From CAYMJV01 sp964390545 (lineage in GTDB: Bacteria > Desulfobacterota > BSN033 > UBA1163), in assembly GCA_964390545.1 (NCBI GenBank), contig CAYMJV010000066.1:1-16990 (forward strand): a DNA stretch of 16,990 nt, written 5' to 3'. The notes beneath the pieces are model-generated. The model searched no databases. It had not been told where the DNA came from and was given only the letters and a program-made list of their open reading frames with translations. Below, piece after piece: positions 5,948-12,771 of the stretch; the first letter of the stretch is position 1, and the number at the start of each line of letters is the position of its first letter. The position numbers and the translations under genes were made by a program.

Positions 5948-8900
5948 AAGAAGCCCTCAAACAGGTTTCCATGCTTGTTGAGCGCTTCGAACGCAATATC
6001 GAAGCCTACCGGAGTCCTGCCTACAACGAAACCCAGTTGCGAAGAGAATTTATCGACCCGTTCTTTGAAGCCTTAGGCTGGGATGTGGCTAACAAGGCGG
6101 GCTATGCGGAACAATACAAAGACGTCGTCCATGAGGATGCAATTAAAGTTGCAGGAGCAACTAAGGCACCGGATTATTGTTTCCGAATCGGAGGTGTCAG
6201 AAAGTTTTTCCTTGAAACGAAGAAACCCTCTGTTGATATCAAAGGTCAGGTTAGTCCAGCCTACCAATTGAGGCGCTATGCCTGGAGCGCGAAGCTTCCT
6301 CTTTCAATTTTGACAGACTTCGAGGAGATGGCCATTTATGATTGCCGTCTCCGACCAAGACCAAGTGATAAACCAAGCATTGGGCGAGTCAGGCTTTACA
6401 TCTATCCTCAATACCCTGATCTATTTGAAGAAGTCTACAACTTCCTGTCAAAAGAAGCAGTCCTTAAGGGTTCTTTTGATAAGTTTGCAGAATCCGAAAA
6501 ACAGAAGCGCGGCACCACGGAGGTGGATGCCGAGTTCTTAAAGGAGATAGAGTCCTGGCGGGAAATCCTGGCTAAGAATATTGCCATCAAAAATCCGAGA
6601 CTATCGGTCCGGGAACTTAATTATGCCGTTCAGCTTACCATTGACCGTATCATCTTTCTTCGCATGTGTGAGGATCGGGGTATTGAAAAATACGGCCAGA
6701 TCCAAACCCTCATGAACGGAACCAATTCCTACCACCGTCTGCGCCAAATTTTCTACAGTGCTGATGATAAGTACAACTCCGGTCTCTTCGACTTCAGGAC
6801 AGACCGCCTTACTCCCGAACTCAAGATAGATGACAATCCTTTAAAGGAAATCTTCAAGAACCTTTACTACCCGGATTCGCCATATGAATTTTCCGTCCTT
6901 GGAGCAGATATTTTAGGACACGTCTATGAGCAGTTCTTAGGAAAAGTCATTCGGCTTACCGAAGGCCATCATGCAAAGATTGAAGAGAAACCCGAAGTCA
7001 GAAAGGCAGGCGGTGTCTATTATACTCCTACTTATATCGTGGAATATATAGTTAAGAACACGGTGGGGAAAATTGTAGGGGCGGTCCTCCGTGACCCCCT
7101 CCTGAGCCTGTCGAAGGATCAGGGCACCCGCAGAGGGGTGCCCCTACACCGCCAATTATCTCCACAACAGATATCTAAAATACGAATCCTTGACCCTGCC
7201 TGTGGTTCAGGCTCTTTCCTCTTAGGGGCTTACCAGTATTTACTAAATTATCATCGGGACTGGTATCAGAAGGACGATCCACGAAAACATCCTCAGGAGA
7301 TCTATCAGGGCTATGGAGGCCAATGGTACCTCACCACCCGTGAGAAGAAAAGGATTCTTCTGAATAATATCTATGGTGTTGACATTGATCCTCAAGCAGT
7401 TGAAGTTACCAAGCTCAGTTTGCTTCTTAAAGTCCTGGAGGGCGAAAACCAGGATAGTTTGGAACGTCAGATCAAGTTATTTAAAGAGCGAGCCTTGCCT
7501 GATCTGGGAAGTAACGTCAAATGTGGAAACTCCTTGATCAGTTCTGATTTCTATTCTGTAGGGGCAGGTCATGACCTGCCCTTGTTTGATAAGGAAGAAA
7601 CCTACCGAATCAACGCATTTGACTGGGAAAAAGAATTTTCAGAAATCATGAAACGAGGCGGCTTCGATGCAGTAATTGGAAATCCACCGTATATTCGTAT
7701 CCAAACAATGAAGGAGTGGGCGCCCGTCGAGGTAGAAATCTATAAGAGACACTACAACTCTGCCAGCAAGGGGAACTACGATATCTACGTAGTCTTTGTT
7801 GAACGTGGTTTGAGCCTGTTGGGGAAACGTGGACGCCTGGGATTTATATTGCCGCACAAGTTCTTCAATTCCCAATACGGCCAGCCTTTGCGCGGCTTGC
7901 TGGCAAATGGCAACCACTTGGCGAAAGTTGTCCATTTCGGTGACCAGCAGATATTTGCTGGAGCAACGAATTACACCTGCTTGCTTTTCCTCAACAAGGC
8001 GGGAAATCAACAATGCGATTTCGTTAAGGTAGATGACCTGGCTGCCTGGCGAAACACTGGTGAGGCTATCGATGGCACAATCCCTTCTTCCAGAATCACT
8101 GCCACAGAGTGGAACTTCACCGTCGGAAAAAGTGCAGCATTGTTCGAGAAATTGAGCCGGATGACAGTGAAGCTGGGTAATGTGGCTAGGATATTCCAAG
8201 GTCTCGTCACTGGCGCCGATAAAGTTTTCGTGCTGGAGGAAACTGCCCCTCCCAAAAGTGGGTTGATTAGAACAAAGGATCAGGACGGTATTGATTGGTT
8301 GTTGGAACGCGAAATTCTCCGGCCATTTCTAAACAATGTAACTGTATCAACTTTTGAGCGCCCAGTATCCCATCATTGGCTTATCTTTCCATATCGTTTG
8401 TATGGCAAGAAGGCCGATTTGATCCAGGGCGAGGAGGTATCCAATTCTTATCCTCAAGTATGGGATTATCTCAAAAACAAAAGCAGTATCCTACGCGGTC
8501 GGGAAGGTGGAAAGTGGAATCACGAAAAATGGTATGCTTTTGGCAGAAACCAAAATCTGACCGAAATGGAAGAACCAAAATTGATCGTTCAGGTAATTTC
8601 GCAGGAGGGAAGATATGCTTATGACGATATGAACATTTACTTTACTGGCGGCGGCAATGGCCCGTACTATGGAGTTCGCTGGAGGGAAGGAAATAATCCC
8701 CACTCGCTTTATTATCTGCAGGCACTGCTCAACTCCCGTTTGCTTGATTCTTATCTGCATCAGATAAGTAGTCCATTCCGGGGAGGATATTGGTCTTATG
8801 GCAAGCGTTTCATCGAACAACTCCCCATTCGAGTCATCAATTTTTCCGACCCTACTAACAAAGCTCGTCATGACCAAATAGTAAAGCTGGTTGAGCAAAT

Positions 8901-9063
8901 GCTCTCGCTTCAGAAGCAGTTGGCGTCAGTCAAGACGCCTGATGACAAAACTCGATTACAACGCCAGATCGACGCCACCGACCACCAAATCGATCGGCTG
9001 GTGTATGAGTTGTATGGCCTTACTGAAAATGAGATCCAAATTATCGAGGAAAGGATGAACTGA
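5944..9063 (+). CDS. Single-chain type II (IIG/IIL-like) restriction-modification enzyme
   Basis: This 1039-residue protein should both cut and N6-adenine-methylate DNA. The N-terminal nuclease has QLRREFIDPF (31-40) and a PD-(D/E)XK core with P76-D77 and E91-T-K93. A helical connector follows (about 180-360, including SVRELNYAVQLTIDRIIFLRMCEDRG). The methyltransferase has SAM-binding motif I DPACGSGSF (417-425) and catalytic NPPY (580-583). The C-terminal half resembles TaqI/Eco57I-type target-recognition regions and ends in a coiled segment near 980-1035. A single specificity domain and no separate HsdS or HsdM imply a stand-alone system. The ATG at 5944 is reached from a leader ORF. Two palindromic repeat elements lie inside the gene, at 7074-7148 (residues 377-402, before motif I) and 7557-7581, both in frame. 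All catalytic motifs are intact, so the enzyme may still be active. Recognition sequence unknown. Confidence 0.92.
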   Translation: MKEALKQVSMLVERFERNIEAYRSPAYNETQLRREFIDPFFEALGWDVANKAGYAEQYKDVVHEDAIKVAGATKAPDYCFRIGGVRKFFLETKKPSVDIKGQVSPAYQLRRYAWSAKLPLSILTDFEEMAIYDCRLRPRPSDKPSIGRVRLYIYPQYPDLFEEVYNFLSKEAVLKGSFDKFAESEKQKRGTTEVDAEFLKEIESWREILAKNIAIKNPRLSVRELNYAVQLTIDRIIFLRMCEDRGIEKYGQIQTLMNGTNSYHRLRQIFYSADDKYNSGLFDFRTDRLTPELKIDDNPLKEIFKNLYYPDSPYEFSVLGADILGHVYEQFLGKVIRLTEGHHAKIEEKPEVRKAGGVYYTPTYIVEYIVKNTVGKIVGAVLRDPLLSLSKDQGTRRGVPLHRQLSPQQISKIRILDPACGSGSFLLGAYQYLLNYHRDWYQKDDPRKHPQEIYQGYGGQWYLTTREKKRILLNNIYGVDIDPQAVEVTKLSLLLKVLEGENQDSLERQIKLFKERALPDLGSNVKCGNSLISSDFYSVGAGHDLPLFDKEETYRINAFDWEKEFSEIMKRGGFDAVIGNPPYIRIQTMKEWAPVEVEIYKRHYNSASKGNYDIYVVFVERGLSLLGKRGRLGFILPHKFFNSQYGQPLRGLLANGNHLAKVVHFGDQQIFAGATNYTCLLFLNKAGNQQCDFVKVDDLAAWRNTGEAIDGTIPSSRITATEWNFTVGKSAALFEKLSRMTVKLGNVARIFQGLVTGADKVFVLEETAPPKSGLIRTKDQDGIDWLLEREILRPFLNNVTVSTFERPVSHHWLIFPYRLYGKKADLIQGEEVSNSYPQVWDYLKNKSSILRGREGGKWNHEKWYAFGRNQNLTEMEEPKLIVQVISQEGRYAYDDMNIYFTGGGNGPYYGVRWREGNNPHSLYYLQALLNSRLLDSYLHQISSPFRGGYWSYGKRFIEQLPIRVINFSDPTNKARHDQIVKLVEQMLSLQKQLASVKTPDDKTRLQRQIDATDHQIDRLVYELYGLTENEIQIIEERMN
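7074..7148. repeat. 75-bp palindromic element inside the R-M coding sequence
   Basis: It begins TGTAGGGGC (7074-7082) and ends with the exact reverse complement GCCCCTACA (7140-7148). Inside it carries CCTGAGCCTGTCGAAGG and GGGCACCCGCAGAGGGG, words I associate with dispersed bacterial repeats. Its 75-bp length preserves the frame and adds about 25 residues in a linker between the helical connector and methyltransferase motif I, where extra sequence is likely tolerated. Confidence 0.7.
7557..7581. repeat. Second TGTAGGGGC palindrome inside the R-M coding sequence
   Basis: Starts with the same 9-mer TGTAGGGGC as the 75-bp element and contains the perfect 20-bp palindrome GGGCAGGTCATGACCTGCCC (7562-7581). 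It encodes roughly VGAGHDLPL, between SSDFYS and the conserved FDKEETYRINAFDW block, a likely surface loop. Confidence 0.65.
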
Positions 9064-9113
9064 TTTTCAAGAAAAACAATCCATTGGTTACGTAGAATAT
9101 CTGAGGCAATTTT

Positions 9114-9662
9114 ATGAACTACCCGGCATTAATAATAAGCATACTTGCGTTAATTTTCACCGTGTTCAGTTTTTGGTGGATGAACTGGAGAAAAGGGAAA
9201 TTAATCCTTGGTATTCCAAGATCATTTGCCGCAACATGTGAGGGAGAAGAAGGGGTTCTTATTGTTCAATTGCCATTGGTATTTTACAACAGGGGGGCAG
9301 CTGCTCAGATTGTTCAAAACCTTAGGCTCAAACTTGAACATGAGGAGAAAAAGTCATCTCTTCTATACTTCAACAATACGCTTTCCAACCTGGCAAGCAA
9401 TGAAAACCGTGAATGGGCTCGGCAGTTTGCTGTCGAAGGACGAAAATCCCATTCATCAATATTTGTTTTCCAAGGTGAACCTGGCAAATTTACCTTCAAA
9501 CCCCCTAAATGCAAGGCTATACTTGAAGCCAAACTTAATGATAGAGACAGATGGGATACATTGCTCACATTTGATATACAGACACCTAAAGGCGCTATTG
9601 GACCGCTAAATAGTGGTCAGCTGATTGCTCATGATAACGATCCTGACCGTTGGGTATCATAA
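9114..9662 (+). CDS. Membrane-anchored hypothetical protein in the defence island
   Basis: 182 residues of unrecognised family. Residues about 4-23 form one hydrophobic segment (YPALIISILALIFTVFSFWW) followed by basic NWRKGK, which predicts an N-terminal membrane anchor with the C-terminal domain in the cytoplasm by the positive-inside rule. The soluble part is rich in beta-strand-like segments (VLIVQLPLVFYNRGAAA, SIFVFQGEPGKFTF, CKAILEAKL), perhaps an immunoglobulin-like or beta-sandwich fold. A GAGG lies about 8 nt before ATG 9114. It starts 50 bp after the R-M gene on the same strand, so co-transcription is likely. A role with the R-M or EVE-nuclease genes is suggested only by position. 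Confidence 0.75.
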   Translation: MNYPALIISILALIFTVFSFWWMNWRKGKLILGIPRSFAATCEGEEGVLIVQLPLVFYNRGAAAQIVQNLRLKLEHEEKKSSLLYFNNTLSNLASNENREWARQFAVEGRKSHSSIFVFQGEPGKFTFKPPKCKAILEAKLNDRDRWDTLLTFDIQTPKGAIGPLNSGQLIAHDNDPDRWVS

Positions 9663-9777
9663 ATCGGGGATAGGTTTATATTCTTTATCAAAAGGAATAA
9701 GAAGGACGCGATATGAGCGGCGGCTGTACATAAAGAATTCCCTTTTCCATTGATGAGGGAGTGTGAGGAGGAAATCC

Positions 9778-10914
9778 ATGAGCATAACCCTAAATCAGAT
9801 ATTGGCTCTTGTAGGAAAGCTGGATGATTCACCAGGAGGTGAAACCCCGAGGGAGCGATTCCGGCGTTTTCTTAAAGAAAATGTTAACGAGGTTGGCCAA
9901 GTCCGGGATTACATTGAGGAGTGTTTGAGGATGTCAGGCGACCAGTACAATCGGGCGCTACAGGATTTGGTCAACTACCTTGGGCACTTCTTGGAGTTTG
10001 AAGTGACGTTTGGGCGCTATCATGGCGTCCAAGGTCAAATTGGATTTGATGGCCACTGGAAGTCACCCTCAGGATTCCACATCGTCGTTGAGGTTAAGAC
10101 AACTGAAACATATGCCATTAAGACCTCAATCCTTGTGGGGTACATTGACGAGTTAATTTCAGAAAAGGGGATACCAAGTTGGGACAAGACTTTAGGATTG
10201 TATGTAATTGGACGTCCCGACCCAGAGATTCGTCAGATTGAAAATGCTATTTGGGCCGAAAAAAGAACACATCAGCTTAGAATCATCTCAGTAGAATCTC
10301 TACTCTCACTCACTGAGATGATGAACGAATACGATGTGACCCATCAAGATATCCTGGCTGTGTTCCGCCCATCAGGACCTACAATTGATCCTGTGGTTGA
10401 CCTCATGGCACGTTTAGTGGCCCAGCGACAAGCAGAGGAATTGCCAGAAAAGGAAGCCACCCCTATAGAACTATCAGAGGAAAAGGAAATTACTTACTGG
10501 CTAACCCCTGTAAAATCTGATGAAGAACAGACGGCAGAGGAGGTGATCCAGACTCTTGTCGGTCAAGAGCAAATTTACGCATTTGGTGAAAGGACACCTG
10601 GAAGAAAACATCTTAAACCAGGGGATTGGATATGCTTCTATGCAACTGGAAAAGGTGTTGTAGCCCATGCGAAGGTGCTTACCAAACCTGAGAAGAAACC
10701 CCACAAAAAGGTTAATCATCCCGAAATATATCCGTGGGTATTCGGTTTGGAGAACGGTCAACTGTACTTGGATGAACCTATCGTTATTGATGCCGCTATA
10801 AGAAATCAGTTGGATGCTTTTCGAGACAGAGATCCGAACAAATCTTGGGCATGGTTTGTCCAAGCAACACGCAGGATAAGTCAGCACGATTTCGAAATCT
10901 TGATCCGACACTAA
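9778..10914 (+). CDS. PD-(D/E)XK nuclease fused to a C-terminal EVE domain
   Basis: A 378-residue two-domain protein. The N-terminal half has helices (TPRERFRRFLKENVNEVGQV) and a nuclease core with D91 (IGFDGHW) and E105-V-K107 (FHIVVEVKTTET), the PD-(D/E)XK metal-binding pattern. The C-terminal part, about 238-377, resembles an EVE domain of the PUA-like fold: EITYWLTPVKS, IYAFGERTPGRKHLKPGDW, ICFYATGKGVVAHAKV, and terminal SWAWFVQATRRISQHDF. EVE domains bind modified bases, and EVE-nuclease fusions are predicted modification-dependent restriction factors. The start is ATG 9778, with GGAGG about 7 nt upstream; GTG 9763 would place this Shine-Dalgarno inside the gene. It follows the R-M enzyme and the membrane protein on the same strand. 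The inferred role is cutting DNA with altered bases; target and cofactor are unknown. Confidence 0.88.
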   Translation: MSITLNQILALVGKLDDSPGGETPRERFRRFLKENVNEVGQVRDYIEECLRMSGDQYNRALQDLVNYLGHFLEFEVTFGRYHGVQGQIGFDGHWKSPSGFHIVVEVKTTETYAIKTSILVGYIDELISEKGIPSWDKTLGLYVIGRPDPEIRQIENAIWAEKRTHQLRIISVESLLSLTEMMNEYDVTHQDILAVFRPSGPTIDPVVDLMARLVAQRQAEELPEKEATPIELSEEKEITYWLTPVKSDEEQTAEEVIQTLVGQEQIYAFGERTPGRKHLKPGDWICFYATGKGVVAHAKVLTKPEKKPHKKVNHPEIYPWVFGLENGQLYLDEPIVIDAAIRNQLDAFRDRDPNKSWAWFVQATRRISQHDFEILIRH

Positions 10915-11022
10915 TGATTACTCTTGTTCTACATTCTATGCTCCTAACTAATCTCCGATTTTTCTCTTGCCTAATTACTTCTGGAAAGGAATCCAAAAGG
11001 TGATAGAAGGTTGATTTTCCAC

Positions 11023-11051
11023 TTGCCTTTTAAATACATGATCTGTAGAAT
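11023..11051 (+). promoter_or_regulatory. Candidate promoter for the second toxin-antitoxin pair
   Basis: TTGCCT (11023-11028), 17-bp spacer, TAGAAT (11046-11051, 5 of 6 to TATAAT). It lies in the 189-bp gap after the EVE-nuclease gene and 52 bp before the antitoxin ATG. The -35 is weak. The rest of the gap shows no gene. Confidence 0.4.
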
Positions 11052-11103
11052 GGTAGAAAATTTGAATTATCGGTGTTATAAAAACTAAAAGAGGTGAGAA
11101 AAG

Positions 11104-11301
11104 ATGCAACAGAAGATAACCATGACAAAGAGTATATTTGAAGATATTCTAAGAATCAGGGAAGAATTGGACAGCGTAGTTGAAACTATAGAAATAATGA
11201 ACAACAAGGAGCTCAGAGAAGGTATCGAGAAGTCCAGGAAAAATGTCAAGGAGGGCAAGGTCAGGAAGCTCAAGAGCGTGGATGATATAGATGCCTGGTG
11301 A
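11104..11301 (+). CDS. Putative antitoxin (65 aa)
   Basis: A small, highly charged helical protein whose C-terminal half (ELREGIEKSRKNVKEGKVRKLKSVDDIDAW) resembles the toxin-binding tail of antitoxins paired with RelE/ParE-type toxins. It has no obvious complete N-terminal DNA-binding domain. GAGGTGAG lies 5-8 nt upstream of ATG 11104, a strong Shine-Dalgarno. Its stop lies 11 bp inside the following toxin-like ORF, the usual coupled TA arrangement. Family assignment is by pattern and context only. Confidence 0.7.
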   Translation: MQQKITMTKSIFEDILRIREELDSVVETIEIMNNKELREGIEKSRKNVKEGKVRKLKSVDDIDAW

Positions 11302-11503
11302 TACAAAGGTACTATACACAGATGAGTTTCAGAAGGACATTGCAAAGATAAAAGACAATCTTATCAGAAGCAGAATAAAAAAACTTGTGCAACAGCTGAT
11401 TGACAATCCAAGAGAAACGGCCGATGAGGGTCAAACCTTCAAAAATCAGTTGAAAACAATTGAGGTCATCCGTAAGAAGGTTGTCCCTGCCAAAATTATT
11501 TAG
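11291..11503 (+). pseudogene. Truncated RelE/ParE-like toxin fused to an unrelated tail
   Basis: The first 40 residues (KVLYTDEFQKDIAKIKDNLI, then RSRIKKLVQQLIDNP) match the strand-helix-helix start of RelE/ParE toxins. A complete toxin would go on for about 40-50 more residues with strands bearing the active-site or gyrase-binding residues. Instead, from about residue 41 the frame runs into a tail (DEGQTFKNQL, KTIEVIRKKVVPAK) that recurs at the DNA level at 12501-12768, with a different upstream sequence. The toxin has therefore lost its C-terminal half and is probably inactive. It overlaps the antitoxin by 11 bp. Confidence 0.65.
11421..11495 (+). repeat. Gene-end fragment, copy 1 (uninterrupted)
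   Basis: CCGATGAGGGTCAAACCTTC at 11421-11440 and, directly after, a 45-bp part encoding QLKTIEVIRKKVVPA. Both parts recur at 12501-12523 and about 12719-12764. Differences in the right half fall mostly at third codon positions, so the fragment was once part of a protein-coding gene in this frame. Family not recognised. Confidence 0.7.
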
Positions 11504-11511
11504 CGCATGGC

Positions 11512-11532
11512 GCCTGCTTGCGGTAGACAGGC
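11512..11532. repeat. GCCTG...CAGGC hairpin repeat
   Basis: GCCTGCTTGCGGTAGACAGG then C, an imperfect palindrome with 5-bp perfect outer arms, followed by CACAGAGCAAAGAGCATAGC. It sits just after the truncated toxin and may be a dispersed intergenic repeat. The rest of the 228-bp gap to the nitroreductase start holds no gene that I can support. Confidence 0.5.
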
Positions 11533-11731
11533 ACAGAGCAAAGAGCATAGCATCGGTTTTTAATGCGGACACATCCAATCTTTCCATTATTAATCTGCCT
11601 GACCACATCTAAAGACTAACCTATTCCCCACCTCACTTTCCCTTTGTATTGGCAGTGGTGATTATGGGTTTGAGCATCAGTGGCGTTTGTGTTAATTTGA
11701 AGGTTAGACGAATTTGAGAAAGGAGGGAACC

Positions 11732-12469
11732 ATGGATATAGAAAATTTCATTGACTTACTCAAATCGAGAAGAAGTATTCGAGCCTACAAGCCTGATCCA
11801 ATCCCGGATGAATACATTCAAAAAATTATCGAAGCCGCTAGGTGGGCTCCTTCTGGAGGCGACGCTCAACCTTGGGAATTTATTGTAATTAAAAGAAAAG
11901 AGATTAAGGACAAAATTGCAGATCTTTTCACGGAATCTATAAAACCGCTTCGGCAAGCTGAGCTCACACGGGAAAAAGATCTTAGAATACCTGCCTTAGA
12001 AATGGAGATGCCAGAGCCAGGGTTTAAAAATGCCCCCGTGTTCATCGTATTATGTGGTGATGCTCGAACTAACGAGGCTTTCCCGTTAACTGTTTATCAG
12101 AAGTGGGGGACTGAAGTCTTTATCTCAAACTTAGCAGGCGCCTTTTTATGCATGCAACTTGCTGCTAAATCCCTCGGTTTGGGTTCCCAATGGGTTTCCT
12201 CTTCGGGCAGCTTAATGGAGGATAAGTTGAAGGAGCTTCTCAATATCCCAGAGAAGATTAAAATCTATGACATGATGGCAGTGGGTTATCCCGCCTATCA
12301 GTTAGGGCCTAGGTCTCCAAGGAAAATTGATGAAATGACTCATTCTGAGCGATATGATCGGTCAAAGCTGAGAACGGACCAGCAGATTAAGGACTTCATC
12401 AAAAATTTACGAAAGAGAGATCGGGAAGAAATGGAAGGTTTGATGCGTCGAAGGGGGCAAAAAGCTTAA
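11732..12469 (+). CDS. Nitroreductase-family flavoprotein
   Basis: A 245-residue FMN-dependent oxidoreductase of the nitroreductase fold, expected to use NAD(P)H or a similar donor on nitro, quinone or halogenated compounds; substrate unknown. FMN-binding features are RRSIRAYK (13-20) with R13/R14/S15, PSGGDAQPWEF (40-50) and the late glycine-rich SLGLGSQWVSS. In the family the block around residue 44 usually reads S-G-x-N-x-Q-P-W; here N is D44. The C-terminus has a long charged extension (RYDRSKLRTDQQIKDFIKNL and beyond). ATG 11732 has an AGGAGG 6-7 nt upstream; a TTG at 11714 would precede that Shine-Dalgarno. It stands alone, flanked by repeat-rich spacers. Confidence 0.92.
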   Translation: MDIENFIDLLKSRRSIRAYKPDPIPDEYIQKIIEAARWAPSGGDAQPWEFIVIKRKEIKDKIADLFTESIKPLRQAELTREKDLRIPALEMEMPEPGFKNAPVFIVLCGDARTNEAFPLTVYQKWGTEVFISNLAGAFLCMQLAAKSLGLGSQWVSSSGSLMEDKLKELLNIPEKIKIYDMMAVGYPAYQLGPRSPRKIDEMTHSERYDRSKLRTDQQIKDFIKNLRKRDREEMEGLMRRRGQKA

Positions 12470-12500
12470 AAATGGGAATTAGGATGAAGGTGAGTAATAA

Positions 12501-12768
12501 CCAATGAGGGTCAAACCTTCAAAGACTGCCGAAAAATGCCGTTCTTGTGTCACCCTGAGCAAAGCGAAGGGTCTCAAGAGATCCTTCACTTCGTTCAGGA
12601 TGACACTTCGTGGCAGATTCTTCACGGAGTTTATCCTGAGCCATTAAATCAGACTCTTCGCTTCGCTCAGAGTGACAGTGAGCGAAGGGCTCAGAATGAC
12701 ATTCTCTCTGTTTTAATGAGTTAAAAACAACCGAGGTCATCCGTAAAAGAGTTGTTCCTATCAGATAG
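12501..12768 (+). pseudogene. Second copy of the gene-end fragment, split by repeats
   Basis: The left part (12501-12523) matches 11421-11443 at 22 of 23 positions. The right part (about 12719-12764, encoding NELKTTEVIRKRVVPI) matches 11446-11491 with mostly synonymous changes, and TAG follows. Between them lie about 195 bp of dispersed repeat that are absent from copy 1. It is not a functional gene. It fills the spacer between the nitroreductase and the AIGQ-repeat protein. Confidence 0.65.
12548..12703. repeat. 'CHPERSEGS'-type dispersed repeat cluster
   Basis: Unit 1 (12548-12605) is TGTCACCCTGAGCAAAGCGA through AGGATGACA. Unit 2 (about 12632-12703) contains CTTCGCTTCGCTCAGAGTGA and GAGCGAAGGGCTCAGAATGA. 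Translated on the minus strand these give CHSERSEES / CHPERSEGS and LRFAQGD strings, the well-known artefact peptides of this repeat class. The units are interspersed with inverted CTGAGC/GCTCAG words and could form hairpins. Confidence 0.85.
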
Positions 12769-12771
12769 ACC

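Noticed and set aside
7639..8199. 186-aa minus-strand ORF inside the R-M gene
   Set aside because: Antisense to the methyltransferase/recognition region; no Shine-Dalgarno and no recognisable domain.
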